From: an uncultured Mesonia sp.
Lineage (GTDB): Bacteria > Bacteroidota > Bacteroidia > Flavobacteriales > Flavobacteriaceae
Assembly (NCBI GenBank): GCA_947499595.1
Contig: CANMOY010000002.1
Coordinates: forward strand, 248,001 to 312,000
DNA length: 64,000 bases
Direction: 5' to 3'
In this document: one piece after another, positions 44,239 to 54,229 of the stretch
Layout of the letters: each line of letters starts with the position of its first letter
How positions within the stretch are numbered: position 1 is the first letter of the stretch
Translations under genes and position numbers: made by a program
The notes under the pieces: model-generated
Seen by the model: the letters and a program-made list of their open reading frames with translations, nothing else
What the model was told of the DNA's origin: nothing
Database searches by the model: none

Positions 44239-46566
44239 GTGGCTAAGAAAACAAAAAAAGAACACAAACAATCAGGATTTATTAAATACATTATAGGCTT
44301 TTGGTTACTTTTTTTAACCGGATTGTTAGCTGTGGTTATGTTTTTTTTACTGGCCAGCTGGGACGTATTTGGAGAAATGCCCAGTTTTGAGCAGCTAGAA
44401 AATCCCGAAACCAATTTAGCTACCGAGGTGTTCTCTTCAGATGGTAAAACACTAGGAAAATATTACAATGAAAATCGAACCCCTATCAAGTTTGAAGATT
44501 TGTCAGAAAATCTGGTTCAAGCCTTAATCGCGACAGAAGATGAGAGGTATTATAATCATTCCGGTATTGATGCGCGTGGTACAGCGAGAGCTTTGATCTA
44601 CATGGGTTCAAAAGGAGGAGCTAGCACGCTTTCTCAGCAGCTGGCAAAACAGCTGTTTCATGGTGAGGGGGCTAAAGACTTGCTTGGCCGGGTTACCCAA
44701 AAAATAAAAGAATGGATTATCGCGGTTCGCTTAGAGCGAAGTTATACCAAAGAGGAAATTTTAGCGATGTACTTTAATATTTATGATTTTAACAATAATG
44801 CTGTTGGCGTGCGATCGGCTTCAAGGATATATTTTGGGGGAAAAGAACCACACGAGTTAAAAATAGAAGAAGCTGCCGTATTGGCGGGAATGTTTAAAAA
44901 TTCAAGTTTATACAACCCTCGAAGAAACCCAGAAGGTGTAACCAATAGGAGAAACGTAGTGCTTAAACAAATGGCAAAAGTGGGTTACATTACAGAAAAA
45001 GAAAAAGATAGCCTACAAAATTTACCATTAAAAATTAATTATCAACCAGAAAGTCATCAATCAGGATTGGCAACCTATTTTAGAATGTTCTTGCGTGAAT
45101 TCTTGAAAGATTGGGCAAAAGAAAATCCAAAAGAAGATGGCTCTACCTACAATATATACAGAGATGGTCTTAAGGTATACACGAGTATAGACGCTAAGAT
45201 GCAAGCTTATGCCGAAGAAGCCGTACAAGAACATATGAAGAACTTACAGACTGAGTTTGATAGGCAAAATCAAAAAAATAAAACCAAACCTTTTCGAGGT
45301 ATTTCTCAAGAGAGTATCGATAATATAATCAATCGAGCTATAAAAAACAGCAGTCGTTATAAACATATGCTTAAAAACGGTGCTAGCGAAAAAGAAATTA
45401 TGGCTTCTTTTAATGAGAAGACAGAAATGAGCGTTTTTACTTGGAATAATCCGCGCCAAGAGAAAGACACCATTATGACCCCATTAGACTCTATTTATTA
45501 TTATAAATCTTTTCTAAATACAGGAATGATGTCTATGGAGCCGCAAACCGGAGAAGTAAAAGCTTGGGTTGGGGGTATTAATTTTAGACATTTTAAATAT
45601 GAGCACGTAAAGCAAGCAAGAAGACAAGTGGGCTCTACTTTTAAACCTTTTGTATATGCTACAGCGATTGATCAGTTGCAGCTATCACCTTGCTACGAAT
45701 TACCCAATACGCTACACACCATACCTGCAGGATCACACGGGGTTACCGATAGCTGGACACCCAAAAATTCTTCTGGAAAGTATGGTGGTATGGTAAATCT
45801 TAAGCAGGCTTTAGCCAATTCGTTAAATACCATTACAGCACGCCTAATTGATAAAATAGGCCCTGAACCGGTAATTGATCTACTTGATAAGCTAGGCGTA
45901 GATACAAGTAATATAGATCCGGTTGCAGCTATTGCGCTGGGAAGTGTTGATTTAAGTGTATTCGAGATGGTTTCGGCTTACAGTACTTTTGCCAATAAAG
46001 GAGTGTATGTTAAACCTGTAATTGTCACCCGTATTGAAGATAAAAATGGAACTATTCTTTATCAACACGTTCCAGAAACGCGTGATGTAATGAGTGAAGA
46101 AGCGGCTTATGTAACCATTAATTTAATGGAGGGTGTAACCCGAGGAGGTTCTGGTACGCGTTTAAGAACAAGTGGTTGGACCCCCGAGTATTATAAAAAG
46201 GTAGTTACTGGCCATCCCTATAAACTCACTAATCCAATTGCAGGAAAAACCGGTACTACGCAAAATCAAAGTGATGGTTGGTTTATGGGAGTAGTTCCTA
46301 ATTTGACTACTGGCGTTTGGGTAGGTGGAGAAGACCGTTCGGTGCATTTTTCTTCGATTACCTACGGTCAAGGGGCTACTATGGCATTACCAATATGGGG
46401 TTCTTATATGAAAAAAATATATAACGACCCCGAGCTGGATGTCTCAAAAGGAGACTTTGAAAAACCCGAAAATCTAAGTATTGAGGTAGATTGCGATAAC
46501 TATAAAAATGGCGAAAAAGACCAAAACGACAATACAGGGCCAGATATAGGCGAATTAGAATTATAA
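44239..46566 (+). CDS. mrcA: Class A penicillin-binding protein 1A
   Basis: A 775-residue bifunctional peptidoglycan synthase. It has a short cytoplasmic tail, one membrane helix (about 15-38), and a GT51 transglycosylase domain (about 60-240; ATEDERYYNHSGID with the catalytic Glu, and GGASTLSQQLAKQLF). The transpeptidase carries the active Ser in GSTFKPF (about 473-479), SLN near 530 and KTGTT near 672. The start is a GTG, the only good codon before MAKKTKKE. It follows gldH by 13 bases, so it is in the same operon as ricT-gldH. Confidence 0.95.
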   Translation: MAKKTKKEHKQSGFIKYIIGFWLLFLTGLLAVVMFFLLASWDVFGEMPSFEQLENPETNLATEVFSSDGKTLGKYYNENRTPIKFEDLSENLVQALIATEDERYYNHSGIDARGTARALIYMGSKGGASTLSQQLAKQLFHGEGAKDLLGRVTQKIKEWIIAVRLERSYTKEEILAMYFNIYDFNNNAVGVRSASRIYFGGKEPHELKIEEAAVLAGMFKNSSLYNPRRNPEGVTNRRNVVLKQMAKVGYITEKEKDSLQNLPLKINYQPESHQSGLATYFRMFLREFLKDWAKENPKEDGSTYNIYRDGLKVYTSIDAKMQAYAEEAVQEHMKNLQTEFDRQNQKNKTKPFRGISQESIDNIINRAIKNSSRYKHMLKNGASEKEIMASFNEKTEMSVFTWNNPRQEKDTIMTPLDSIYYYKSFLNTGMMSMEPQTGEVKAWVGGINFRHFKYEHVKQARRQVGSTFKPFVYATAIDQLQLSPCYELPNTLHTIPAGSHGVTDSWTPKNSSGKYGGMVNLKQALANSLNTITARLIDKIGPEPVIDLLDKLGVDTSNIDPVAAIALGSVDLSVFEMVSAYSTFANKGVYVKPVIVTRIEDKNGTILYQHVPETRDVMSEEAAYVTINLMEGVTRGGSGTRLRTSGWTPEYYKKVVTGHPYKLTNPIAGKTGTTQNQSDGWFMGVVPNLTTGVWVGGEDRSVHFSSITYGQGATMALPIWGSYMKKIYNDPELDVSKGDFEKPENLSIEVDCDNYKNGEKDQNDNTGPDIGELEL

Positions 46567-46570
46567 CAAG

Positions 46571-46610
46571 AAAAATTAAGGCGATGTTTACAAGCATCGC
46601 CTTAATTTTT
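46571..46610 (+). terminator. Rho-independent terminator after PBP1A
   Basis: A perfect 16-bp stem (AAAAATTAAGGCGATG and its complement) with an 8-base loop and a T-rich 3' arm. Confidence 0.9.
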
Positions 46611-46707
46611 GATTGTTTATAGGGTAATTGTAAATCCATTTATTAGGTTATCGGCTTCTTGTAACAATGCATATAATTTCGTACTTTTCGATTAAAATTG
46701 AAACGCC

Positions 46708-47406
46708 ATGATAAATAAAACGGTAGCTAATGTGCAAGAAGCTTTAGCGGGAGTAAAAGACGGTATGACTTTTATGTTAGGAGGCTTTGGGCTCTCTGGT
46801 ATTCCTGAAAATGCAATTGCAGAATTAGTAGCAAAAAACATAAAAGAAATTACTTGTATATCCAATAATGCCGGTGTAGATGATTTCGGACTTGGTCTTT
46901 TACTTAAGAAAAATCAAATTAAAAAAATGATTTCTTCTTATGTAGGAGAAAATGCCGAATTTGAACGACAAATGCTTAGTGGTGAATTAGAAGTAGAACT
47001 CACCCCACAGGGTACTTTAGCCGCCAAATGTCAAGCAGCTCAACAAGGTTTTCCGGCCATTTATACCCCCGCTGGTTATGGTACAGAAGTGGCACTAAAT
47101 AAAGAAACGCGTATGTTTGACGGGAAAATGTATGTGTTAGAGGAAGCCTATAAGGCAGATTTTGCCTTTGTAAAAGCCTGGAAAGGTGATGAAGCAGGAA
47201 ATTTAATCTTTAAAGGTACTGCCAGAAATTTTAACCCTAATATGTGTGGAGCCGCCAAAATAACCGTTGTTGAGGTAGAAGAACTTGTTCCTGCAGGTGA
47301 ATTAGATCCCAATCAAATACATATTCCTGGCATATTTGTTCAAAGAATTTTTCAAGGAGAACGTTATGAAAAACGTATCGAGCAAAGAACCGTTAGACAA
47401 AAATAA
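46708..47406 (+). CDS. scoA: 3-oxoacid CoA-transferase subunit A
   Basis: 232 residues of the succinyl-CoA:3-ketoacid CoA-transferase alpha family. It has the glycine-rich [15 protein letters not shown] (about 22-36), the family signature, and [20 protein letters not shown]. It moves CoA from succinyl-CoA to acetoacetate or similar acids in ketone-body and branched-chain breakdown. It is paired with subunit B 48 bases downstream. Confidence 0.93.
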   Translation: MINKTVANVQEALAGVKDGMTFMLGGFGLSGIPENAIAELVAKNIKEITCISNNAGVDDFGLGLLLKKNQIKKMISSYVGENAEFERQMLSGELEVELTPQGTLAAKCQAAQQGFPAIYTPAGYGTEVALNKETRMFDGKMYVLEEAYKADFAFVKAWKGDEAGNLIFKGTARNFNPNMCGAAKITVVEVEELVPAGELDPNQIHIPGIFVQRIFQGERYEKRIEQRTVRQK

Positions 47407-47454
47407 CCGGCAAAAGGCCAGCAAAGCCATTGTATAATTTTCAAAACCAAACAA

Positions 47455-48108
47455 ATGTTAGATAAGAACGGAATTGCAAAACGAATAGCACAGGAAGTAA
47501 AAAATGGCTACTACGTAAATTTAGGGATTGGTATACCTACATTGGTTGCCAATTTTGTTCGTGACGATATAGCCGTAGAATTTCAAAGTGAAAACGGTAT
47601 TCTAGGTATGGGGCCCTTCCCCTACGAGGGAGAAGAAGATGCCGATTTGATTAATGCAGGAAAACAAACCATTACCGCTCTACCTGGAGCGAGCTTTTTT
47701 GACTCTGCTACAAGTTTTGGTATGATACGTGGACAACACGTAGACCTTACTATATTAGGGGCAATGGAAGTCGCAGAAAACGGTGATATCGCCAACTGGA
47801 AAATACCAGGTAAAATGGTAAAAGGTATGGGCGGCGCTATGGATCTCGTGGCTTCTGCACAAAATATTATTGTTGCTATGATGCATACCAATAAAGCAGG
47901 CCAATCAAAATTATTAAAAAAATGTTCACTTCCATTAACAGGAGTGGGGTGCGTGACCAAAATAGTAACAAATTTGGCGGTAATTGAGGTTACTCCCGCT
48001 GGCTTTAAATTACTCGAAAGAGCACCAGGAGTAAGCGTAGAAGAAATTCAAAAAGCAACCGAAGGCAAGTTAATCATCGAAGGCGATATTCCCGAAATGA
48101 AAATTTAG
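47455..48108 (+). CDS. scoB: 3-oxoacid CoA-transferase subunit B
   Basis: 217 residues. The catalytic Glu46, which forms the acyl-CoA thioester, lies in the conserved QSENGILGMGP (44-54). VNLGIGIPTLVANF near the start and the GAMDLV segment also fit. It forms a heteromer with subunit A. A palindromic repeat begins 3 bases beyond its stop. Confidence 0.94.
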   Translation: MLDKNGIAKRIAQEVKNGYYVNLGIGIPTLVANFVRDDIAVEFQSENGILGMGPFPYEGEEDADLINAGKQTITALPGASFFDSATSFGMIRGQHVDLTILGAMEVAENGDIANWKIPGKMVKGMGGAMDLVASAQNIIVAMMHTNKAGQSKLLKKCSLPLTGVGCVTKIVTNLAVIEVTPAGFKLLERAPGVSVEEIQKATEGKLIIEGDIPEMKI

Positions 48109-48110
48109 TT

Positions 48111-48220
48111 TTTGGGCGCCTCTCAATGTTCATTGAGACCGCGCTATTCGCTGTATCTTTTTTGTCCATTTTTCACAATAAAAATGGACAAAAAAGTATG
48201 CCGCTACTATCGCTGGCGCA
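48111..48220. repeat. Intergenic palindromic repeat, copy 2
   Basis: A 110-base element with the same ends as the one at 30111-30203 (TTTGGGCGCC at the left, CTGGCGCA at the right). It contains an 8-bp hairpin (TCTCAATG/CATTGAGA, 2-base loop) and a perfect 17-bp hairpin (48157-48173 with 48180-48196, 6-base loop). It lies right after the scoB stop and may also serve as its terminator. Confidence 0.8.
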
Positions 48221-48436
48221 GTATATCTACCACAATTAAACTTGAGAGCTAGAATTTTTAATTTACGTCTCAGGCAATCCAGTTCTAGTATAGAAATATG
48301 ACTCACACATCTCCTTATCTTAATTTTGCCCCACCTTATTAGTGCAGATAATTAACAATAATACCTTATTAAAACTATAACAAGTTTTCAAGCAATTTTA
48401 CACTAAAAAAGCTATAACTTTCACGCAAAAGAGCAT

Positions 48437-48934
48437 ATGGAAACCAGTATATATGATTTTACCGTAAAAACCATACAGGGTAAAGAAATATCTTTATCAA
48501 AGTATAAAGGTAAATGGTTAATTATCGTAAACACCGCAAGTCAATGCGGATTGACACCGCAGCTAAAAGGGCTTGAAGAATTGTATCAAAAATATAAAGA
48601 TCAAGAATTGGTTATTTTAGGTTTTCCTTGCAATCAATTTGGAAAACAAGAACCCGGCGACGCTAAAAGTATACAAGAAGGCTGCATGCTAAATTATGGT
48701 GTGAGTTTTCCTATGTTTGATAAAGTGAAAGTTAACGGCTCTAACGCACATCCAGTTTTTAAATTCTTGAGGAAAGAACAAGGTGGTTTCCTAACAAATG
48801 CTATAAAATGGAATTTTACTAAGTTTATTGTAAACCCACACGGTAAACCCATTAAGCGTTTTGCGCCTACTTCAAAACCAGAGAAGCTCAACGCTTATTT
48901 GGAGCGTAAAATAAGTCCGATTTTGAAAAAATAA
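48437..48934 (+). CDS. Glutathione peroxidase family protein (thiol peroxidase type)
   Basis: 165 residues, thioredoxin fold. The peroxidatic residue is Cys37 (NTASQCGLTPQ), not selenocysteine. The second motif GFPCNQFGKQEPG (about 73-85) carries another Cys, and WNFTKF gives the conserved Trp/Asn. Enzymes of this kind reduce peroxides with thioredoxin rather than glutathione. No signal peptide, so cytoplasmic. Confidence 0.93.
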   Translation: METSIYDFTVKTIQGKEISLSKYKGKWLIIVNTASQCGLTPQLKGLEELYQKYKDQELVILGFPCNQFGKQEPGDAKSIQEGCMLNYGVSFPMFDKVKVNGSNAHPVFKFLRKEQGGFLTNAIKWNFTKFIVNPHGKPIKRFAPTSKPEKLNAYLERKISPILKK

Positions 48935-48972
48935 AAGTTGATTATGCAATTTCTCACAATCAACCTTTATTT
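48929..48972. terminator. Bidirectional terminator between gpx and the TonB receptor gene
   Basis: Arms AAATAAAAGTTGATT and AATCAACCTTTATTT pair with one mismatch around a 14-base loop. T-rich sequence follows on both strands, and the flanking genes converge. Confidence 0.8.
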
Positions 48973-48991
48973 TTTTCGCTTTATATCCAGT

Positions 48992-50989
48992 TTAAAAACT
49001 ATAAATTACGTTGGCATAAATATTCCTTCCTGGTCGAGCAATATTATTCCAGTCTGAAAAGGTGGAGTAATTAGTGTCAAATATATTCTCGCTTCCAGCT
49101 TTAAGAATAAGTTTTTGCTGCTCGAAATATACAATTTTAGATAGGGCTAGATTCACTATACCATATTCTGGAGTTTTGTTTTCTCCAAATTCTGGACTGT
49201 AAGCAGACTGTTCAGTTGCGGCTTGAAACCCTAATTCGGCATAAAATGTATCATATTTATATCTTAAACTAGCTTCAAACGTTAGGGGTTGAATTAAGGG
49301 CAAATTATTTTGTCCATCGTCTTGCCCCAATCTATAAATTAGTTTTGCATGCGAACTAAATGCTTTAGATATATTATAATTTGCACTTAAGTCTGTGCTC
49401 CATAACAAGGCATAATCAATCTGTTCATAAACTTTTACACCATTAATACCAATATTCATGGGAGATAAACTTGGGTCTGGTCTACCAATAATATAATCGT
49501 TTATGTGATATAGAGCGGTATTAAAATTAACTTTAAACTGTTTATTTTTGTATTGAGATGCCCAGCTTATCTCCTTAGATTTTTCATTTTTCATTTTAGG
49601 ATTGCCAATGTAATCAAAGCCATCAAAACTATTGAAGAGGTAATTCCCATAAGCCTCAGAAACGCTAGGAGCACGTTCACCATAACCAAACCCTAAGCTA
49701 TGTTTCCAGTTATTCTGCCTAAAATCTACAGCTAGTGCTGTATTTATTAAAAATCGGGTTTTGCTGGAATCCATTTCGGGATAAAAAATACGCAAACTGG
49801 CTAGACCAAACTCATCTTGAATTGAATTGTGATGTACTCCAGCCCCTAGACTAAAGTCAGCTGAAAAGTGCTCATTAAAATAATACTTGTCTTGGGCAAA
49901 GATTCCCGCATAAATGGTATTTACATCAGGCCAAGTGAGCATAAACATTTCTTTCTCGTTGGGGTTATCGGGATACATAGTCATTTCGGCTAAAGAGTTG
50001 TTAAAATGACTATTGAAAGATAAATTCCAATTGTGATTTTCTTTTTTACCCACTAACTTTGAGTACATACCCCAGGTTTTACTCCACCCCGGCATATCCA
50101 TTCTTATGGGGACTACAGGACGTTTTGAATCATCCATTATATGGGTAACATCGTTATAATATATCTTACTTCTCCAGGATGAATAAAAGGTGTTTTCAGA
50201 AGTGTGAATGTATTCTAGCGAGCCAATATAAGCCCGAGCCAGAGAAACATCCATCGGTAAGGCGGGATAGCCCACATCTCTAGCTTCATCATAAATAAGA
50301 GAAGCTTCAAGCTTATTGTTTTGATCTAATTTAATTCCAGAAGCAAAGGAGAAATTATACTTAGTAAATTGAGAATATAATATTTCTTCACCTTCACCAG
50401 CATCGTAATTTTCTGCATCTCGATACATGATATCAATATCTGTAAAAAATTTATCAGTGCCGTACTGTACGGCTGCACCAAGTACTTTTTGCTGATTTAC
50501 ACTTTCAAAACCAGATTGCAAATTGGCTTTTAGACCAGATTCGCCATAACCGGTTTTTTTGCGTTTTAAATCGATTGACCCGCCAATGGTTACACCATTC
50601 TCTGCTCCAGCTTGCCCTCTTTTAATATTGGCTTTTGAAAGATTAGATATTTCTACATAAGAAGTTATAGGGTCCATTTTATCGGTGCAAGCACCATAAA
50701 TACGCATTCCTTCAATGGTAATGAGGTTACGTTCTGAACTCATTCCTTGTATCATAGGTTCCCAGGCATAAGCCCCTCGTTTAATAAAGTTAACAGCATT
50801 AGATTCTTGCAGGTAACTTTCTAAACTGGCTAAGGACTTATTTTCGGTGTGATTTTTATGCTGGTTGCTACTTAAAAGAATTACCTCTTCTAATATCTCT
50901 GTTGAAGCTAAACTATCAAGCTGCTGGCTTTGTGATATGGCATTGAAGCCAATCAAAGCACAGACAAGCGTAAAACTGAATTTAAACAT
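48992..50989 (-). CDS. TonB-dependent receptor, probable copper/metal type
   Basis: 665 residues. A signal peptide (to about residue 19) and a plug domain (about 30-160; LITIEGMRIYGACTDKMDPITSYVE and RGQAGAENGVTIGGSIDLKRK) precede a barrel ending in FNIYANVIYSF-like aromatic strands. The plug has Cys and many Met/Asp residues, resembling NosA/OprC copper receptors. Unlike the receptor at 19292 it lacks the carboxypeptidase-D-like domain. It is the last gene of a module with a Met/His-rich lipoprotein and a CNGKC protein. Confidence 0.83.
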   Translation of the reverse strand: MFKFSFTLVCALIGFNAISQSQQLDSLASTEILEEVILLSSNQHKNHTENKSLASLESYLQESNAVNFIKRGAYAWEPMIQGMSSERNLITIEGMRIYGACTDKMDPITSYVEISNLSKANIKRGQAGAENGVTIGGSIDLKRKKTGYGESGLKANLQSGFESVNQQKVLGAAVQYGTDKFFTDIDIMYRDAENYDAGEGEEILYSQFTKYNFSFASGIKLDQNNKLEASLIYDEARDVGYPALPMDVSLARAYIGSLEYIHTSENTFYSSWRSKIYYNDVTHIMDDSKRPVVPIRMDMPGWSKTWGMYSKLVGKKENHNWNLSFNSHFNNSLAEMTMYPDNPNEKEMFMLTWPDVNTIYAGIFAQDKYYFNEHFSADFSLGAGVHHNSIQDEFGLASLRIFYPEMDSSKTRFLINTALAVDFRQNNWKHSLGFGYGERAPSVSEAYGNYLFNSFDGFDYIGNPKMKNEKSKEISWASQYKNKQFKVNFNTALYHINDYIIGRPDPSLSPMNIGINGVKVYEQIDYALLWSTDLSANYNISKAFSSHAKLIYRLGQDDGQNNLPLIQPLTFEASLRYKYDTFYAELGFQAATEQSAYSPEFGENKTPEYGIVNLALSKIVYFEQQKLILKAGSENIFDTNYSTFSDWNNIARPGRNIYANVIYSF

Positions 50990-51046
50990 AGCTTTTGAAT
51001 TTGTTTCGAGGTTAAATCCAATTGAAATTAACCTCGAAAAATTAAT

Positions 51047-51886
51047 TTAAAACTCTACCTCAAAGTATAAGCTAGAGGCTTCATCACTACCAGCAACGGC
51101 TTCGCCTTTTATAGTTTCGCCACTTTCATTGGCTACTTGCAAATTGATTTTCCAGTAGCCTGTCATAGTAAAACTTACTTTACCTTCGTAAAAACCTTGT
51201 CCGTTTTCTTGGTACAAATCTTGGTTGTTAGGAGAGTCGTGATTGCCCATACTAGGCATGCGGGGATCAATTTTAATATGATAGTTGTTTACGCTTGTAA
51301 AATTCATCATATCTTCCATTTTAAATAATCCTGCCCGCATATCATTTACCGCTACCTGAGGATTTCTTGGGTCAACCATGGCTAAAACATATTTTTGGTT
51401 GTCGCTACCCATAAATACAGCAACACGTTTTTTTGGTGCTGGCTTAACATATACTTTATCTGAGGCTGTGAAAGTTGCACCGTCAATACTATAGTCAAAG
51501 TTTAACTCCCAATATTCGTCATCGTTACTGGCCATTTGAAATACTAAATACCCTTGGTATAAAGTCTCTTTTGCAGATGATTTTACAACATTAGAATTTG
51601 GGCAGCTATGCATCATACTAGTCATATGCATAATAGGCATCCACGAGATATCGGCATTAGTAATTAATTCGTCTCCAGATTTAATTTGAAGGTAAACTTC
51701 ATTATATCCTTGCTCTATTTCACCGGTTGTGGTGTAAAGTAAAATTTCGTGATTGTTGGCGTTAATGGTTTGTACCAATGTTAAGTTTTCGGTTTCATTT
51801 ATGGGTGTCGCAATACCATCATCATCAGATGAACAGGCGCTAAGTAGAATCATCGCCAAAAGGCTGAAATATTTTAATAGTTTCAT
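51047..51886 (-). CDS. Met/His-rich lipoprotein with YtkA-like domains
   Basis: 279 residues. The lipobox is LLSACSSDDD (Cys about residue 18), with an acidic run that suits surface export. Two similar beta-sandwich halves follow (about 30-140 and 150-279), each with a Met/His cluster: MPIMHMTSMMHSCP and DPRMPSMGNHDSP. That composition suggests Cu(I)/Cu(II) binding, and the fold recalls YtkA-like domains. The start is set at the ATG before MKLLKYFSLL, since the upstream in-frame ATG would spoil the signal peptide. It precedes the receptor by 57 bases. Confidence 0.78.
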   Translation of the reverse strand: MKLLKYFSLLAMILLSACSSDDDGIATPINETENLTLVQTINANNHEILLYTTTGEIEQGYNEVYLQIKSGDELITNADISWMPIMHMTSMMHSCPNSNVVKSSAKETLYQGYLVFQMASNDDEYWELNFDYSIDGATFTASDKVYVKPAPKKRVAVFMGSDNQKYVLAMVDPRNPQVAVNDMRAGLFKMEDMMNFTSVNNYHIKIDPRMPSMGNHDSPNNQDLYQENGQGFYEGKVSFTMTGYWKINLQVANESGETIKGEAVAGSDEASSLYFEVEF

Positions 51887-51968
51887 TGTATAAATTTTTT
51901 GATTTGATAATAGGATTCCTCGCAAAAGAAATGTTTCTCTTGTTAAAAGGTATTTTTCAAAAGCTTAA

Positions 51969-52343
51969 TTATACAATGGGAGGGGGCTTAATATCGGTAA
52001 TTTGCAAGAAGCGATAGAGGTTATTATAGCTTTTGCAAACTGGTTTTTTGATTTCTAAAAATAATATAGGAGAAGTAGAATCATCAGACCAAAAGAATAC
52101 TAGTTCTTTATCTAAAAAATCTAAATAAGCAGGCTTTTCTTTAGACGAATTAGATTCTATCAATTTAGATAACTCACATTTACCATTACAAGCCAATTTT
52201 GGCCTGTCTTTATTGATACAAAATAGCTCAACAAAACTGTTGGTATCAACAAAATAAAAACTGAGCATAAAAGCACTTTTTACACCATTGAAAGTAACCA
52301 AAAGGGTAAAAATTAAGACTAATATGGAATGCTTCTTTTTCAC
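51969..52343 (-). CDS. Small membrane-anchored CNGKC protein
   Basis: 124 residues from a GTG start. A basic start (KKKHS) and one N-terminal hydrophobic helix (about 6-27) precede an exported part with FCINKDRPKLACNGKCELSKL (about 40-61). These Cys form a likely metal or thiol site. A longer frame reaching upstream lacks a believable signal and overlaps the promoter-like TATCTTTA. I recall similar short proteins beside Bacteroidota metal-receptor genes but no function. First gene of the module. Confidence 0.65.
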   Translation of the reverse strand: MKKKHSILVLIFTLLVTFNGVKSAFMLSFYFVDTNSFVELFCINKDRPKLACNGKCELSKLIESNSSKEKPAYLDFLDKELVFFWSDDSTSPILFLEIKKPVCKSYNNLYRFLQITDIKPPPIV

Positions 52344-52347
52344 AGGG

Positions 52348-52355
52348 TAAAGATA
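52348..52355 (-). promoter_or_regulatory. -7-like box 4 bases before the CNGKC protein start
   Basis: TATCTTTA on the minus strand, one mismatch from TAnnTTTG, followed by 4 bases and then the GTG start. Confidence 0.4.
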
Positions 52356-52480
52356 ATGATGAAAAAAAAATGGGGCACTGACAAAAGTCACTTTTAATAA
52401 TGTAGTTATTTTATTTGTCTCTCGAACTGGTGGTGCAGTAATCAACCCAAAAATAAAGTCGGTTTACAAAAAGCTTTTGC

Positions 52481-54169
52481 CTAAATTGGCATAGCTTTAA
52501 TTAATTCTTGAGTATACTGCTTTCGCGGATTTTTGTAAACGGAATCAGGATCGCCGCGTTCAACAATCTTACCTCGATTCATAACCAGAAGTTGATCGGC
52601 CATATATTTAACGACACTTAAATCGTGCGAAATGAATAAATAGGTAAAACCAAAATCTTCTTTTAATTCATTTAATAAATTGAGCACTTGAGCTTGCACC
52701 GATATATCTAATGCCGAGACCGATTCATCACAAATTATCAACTCTGGGTTTACGGCAATCGTTCTAGCTATACCAATACGCTGACGTTGCCCACCACTAA
52801 ACTCGTGAGGGAATCTATTAAAATATTTTTGGTCTAATCCCACCCGATTAAGCAAATAAAGCGCTCTGTCTTTACGTTCCGTTTTATTCTTATAAAGACC
52901 GTGTACCAACATAGGCTCCATTATAGCCTGACCTATAGTAAGACGCGGATTCAAAGAAGAAAAAGGATCTTGAAATATCAATTGAATTTTTTGCCTTAGT
53001 TTCTTTTGCTCTTTCTTAGGTGAAGAAAATATCTCTTTTCCTTTATAATACACTTGTCCGCTGGTCGCTGGAGTCAATCGCAAAATCAGATCGGCTAGAG
53101 TAGATTTGCCACAGCCAGATTCACCTACCAAGCCTAAAGTTTCGCCAGCATAAATTTTAAAGTTCACCGAATCTACAGCGGTAAATTCCCGTTTGCTTCC
53201 CCATAGACCCGTTTTAGTGATAAAAACCTTTTTTAAATTTTTAGCTTCAAGTAAAGGAGCTTGGGCATAAATAGTTTTATGCTTCTCTTGTCTATCTTCT
53301 CGAGTTTCAACGGCAAGATTTAATTGGTCTTGTAAAATATCTTCTACCGTTGGGAGCCTTTTTAAGCGAACATCTGTTCTTGGTTTTGAGAGTAATAGAG
53401 CACGAGTATATTGGTTTTGTGGGTTTTTGAATAGCGTCTGGGTTTCATTGACTTCTAATATTTTGCCTCTATACATCACAGCTACCCGGTCGGCAATTTT
53501 AGAAACCACTGCCAAATCGTGAGAAATAAATAAAATACTCATTTGAGTCTCTTGTTGAATCTCTTTTAAAAGAAGTAGAATTTCATTCTGCACCGTTACA
53601 TCTAAAGCGGTGGTTGGCTCATCGGCAATAAGTAGTCTGGGTTTACAGGCAATGGCCATAGCAATCATAACGCGTTGTTTTTGTCCGCCACTAATTTGGT
53701 GCGGATATGCCCTATAAACACGTTCTACATCGGGAAGCTTTACTTGTTTAAAAAGTTCTAAAGTTTTTTGCTGAGCTTGTTTAAAGCTTAGGGAGGTGTG
53801 TTGAGCAAGTATTTCTACCACTTGTCTGCCGCATCGCATAGCTGGATTTAGACTGCTCATAGGTTCTTGGAATATCATTGCGATTTGTGCTCCGCGTAAG
53901 TTTTGAAACTCCTTCTTTGGCAGGTCTAATAGTTCCCTATTATTAAATTGTATACTGCCCTTTTTAATTTTCGCCTGCTTGCTTAATAGTTGCAAAATGC
54001 ACAAACTAAGTATAGATTTTCCAGATCCAGATTCTCCTACCAGTCCAAGAATCTCATTTTTTCCTATTTCTAAATCAATGTTTTTTAAAATAGGGGTATA
54101 AGAGGTTTTCTTAGTGGTAAAACCGAGACTAAGCTGTTTAATTTTTAATAAAGATTTGCTGGCTTCCAT
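52481..54169 (-). CDS. Tandem ABC ATPase, dipeptide/oligopeptide type (DppD-DppF fusion)
   Basis: 562 residues carrying two complete ABC domains. The first is at about 8-265 (Walker A GESGSGKS, signature SGGQKQR, Walker B LIADEP). The second is at about 305-560 ([22 protein letters not shown]). Each has the peptide-importer C-terminal tail ([21 protein letters not shown]). Such fusions power oligopeptide or microcin-type importers. No permease or binding-protein gene is adjacent, so partners are encoded elsewhere. Confidence 0.9.
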   Translation of the reverse strand: MEASKSLLKIKQLSLGFTTKKTSYTPILKNIDLEIGKNEILGLVGESGSGKSILSLCILQLLSKQAKIKKGSIQFNNRELLDLPKKEFQNLRGAQIAMIFQEPMSSLNPAMRCGRQVVEILAQHTSLSFKQAQQKTLELFKQVKLPDVERVYRAYPHQISGGQKQRVMIAMAIACKPRLLIADEPTTALDVTVQNEILLLLKEIQQETQMSILFISHDLAVVSKIADRVAVMYRGKILEVNETQTLFKNPQNQYTRALLLSKPRTDVRLKRLPTVEDILQDQLNLAVETREDRQEKHKTIYAQAPLLEAKNLKKVFITKTGLWGSKREFTAVDSVNFKIYAGETLGLVGESGCGKSTLADLILRLTPATSGQVYYKGKEIFSSPKKEQKKLRQKIQLIFQDPFSSLNPRLTIGQAIMEPMLVHGLYKNKTERKDRALYLLNRVGLDQKYFNRFPHEFSGGQRQRIGIARTIAVNPELIICDESVSALDISVQAQVLNLLNELKEDFGFTYLFISHDLSVVKYMADQLLVMNRGKIVERGDPDSVYKNPRKQYTQELIKAMPI

Positions 54170-54229
54170 GGGTTAAATCCGTAAAGTCTACACGCAATAA
54201 AAATAACAAAATAAAGGTAGCTATCGGTT

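Noticed and set aside
52379-52390. TGACAAAAGTCA palindrome upstream of the CNGKC protein gene
   Set aside because: Short and unspaced to a strong promoter; an operator is possible, but nothing else supports it.
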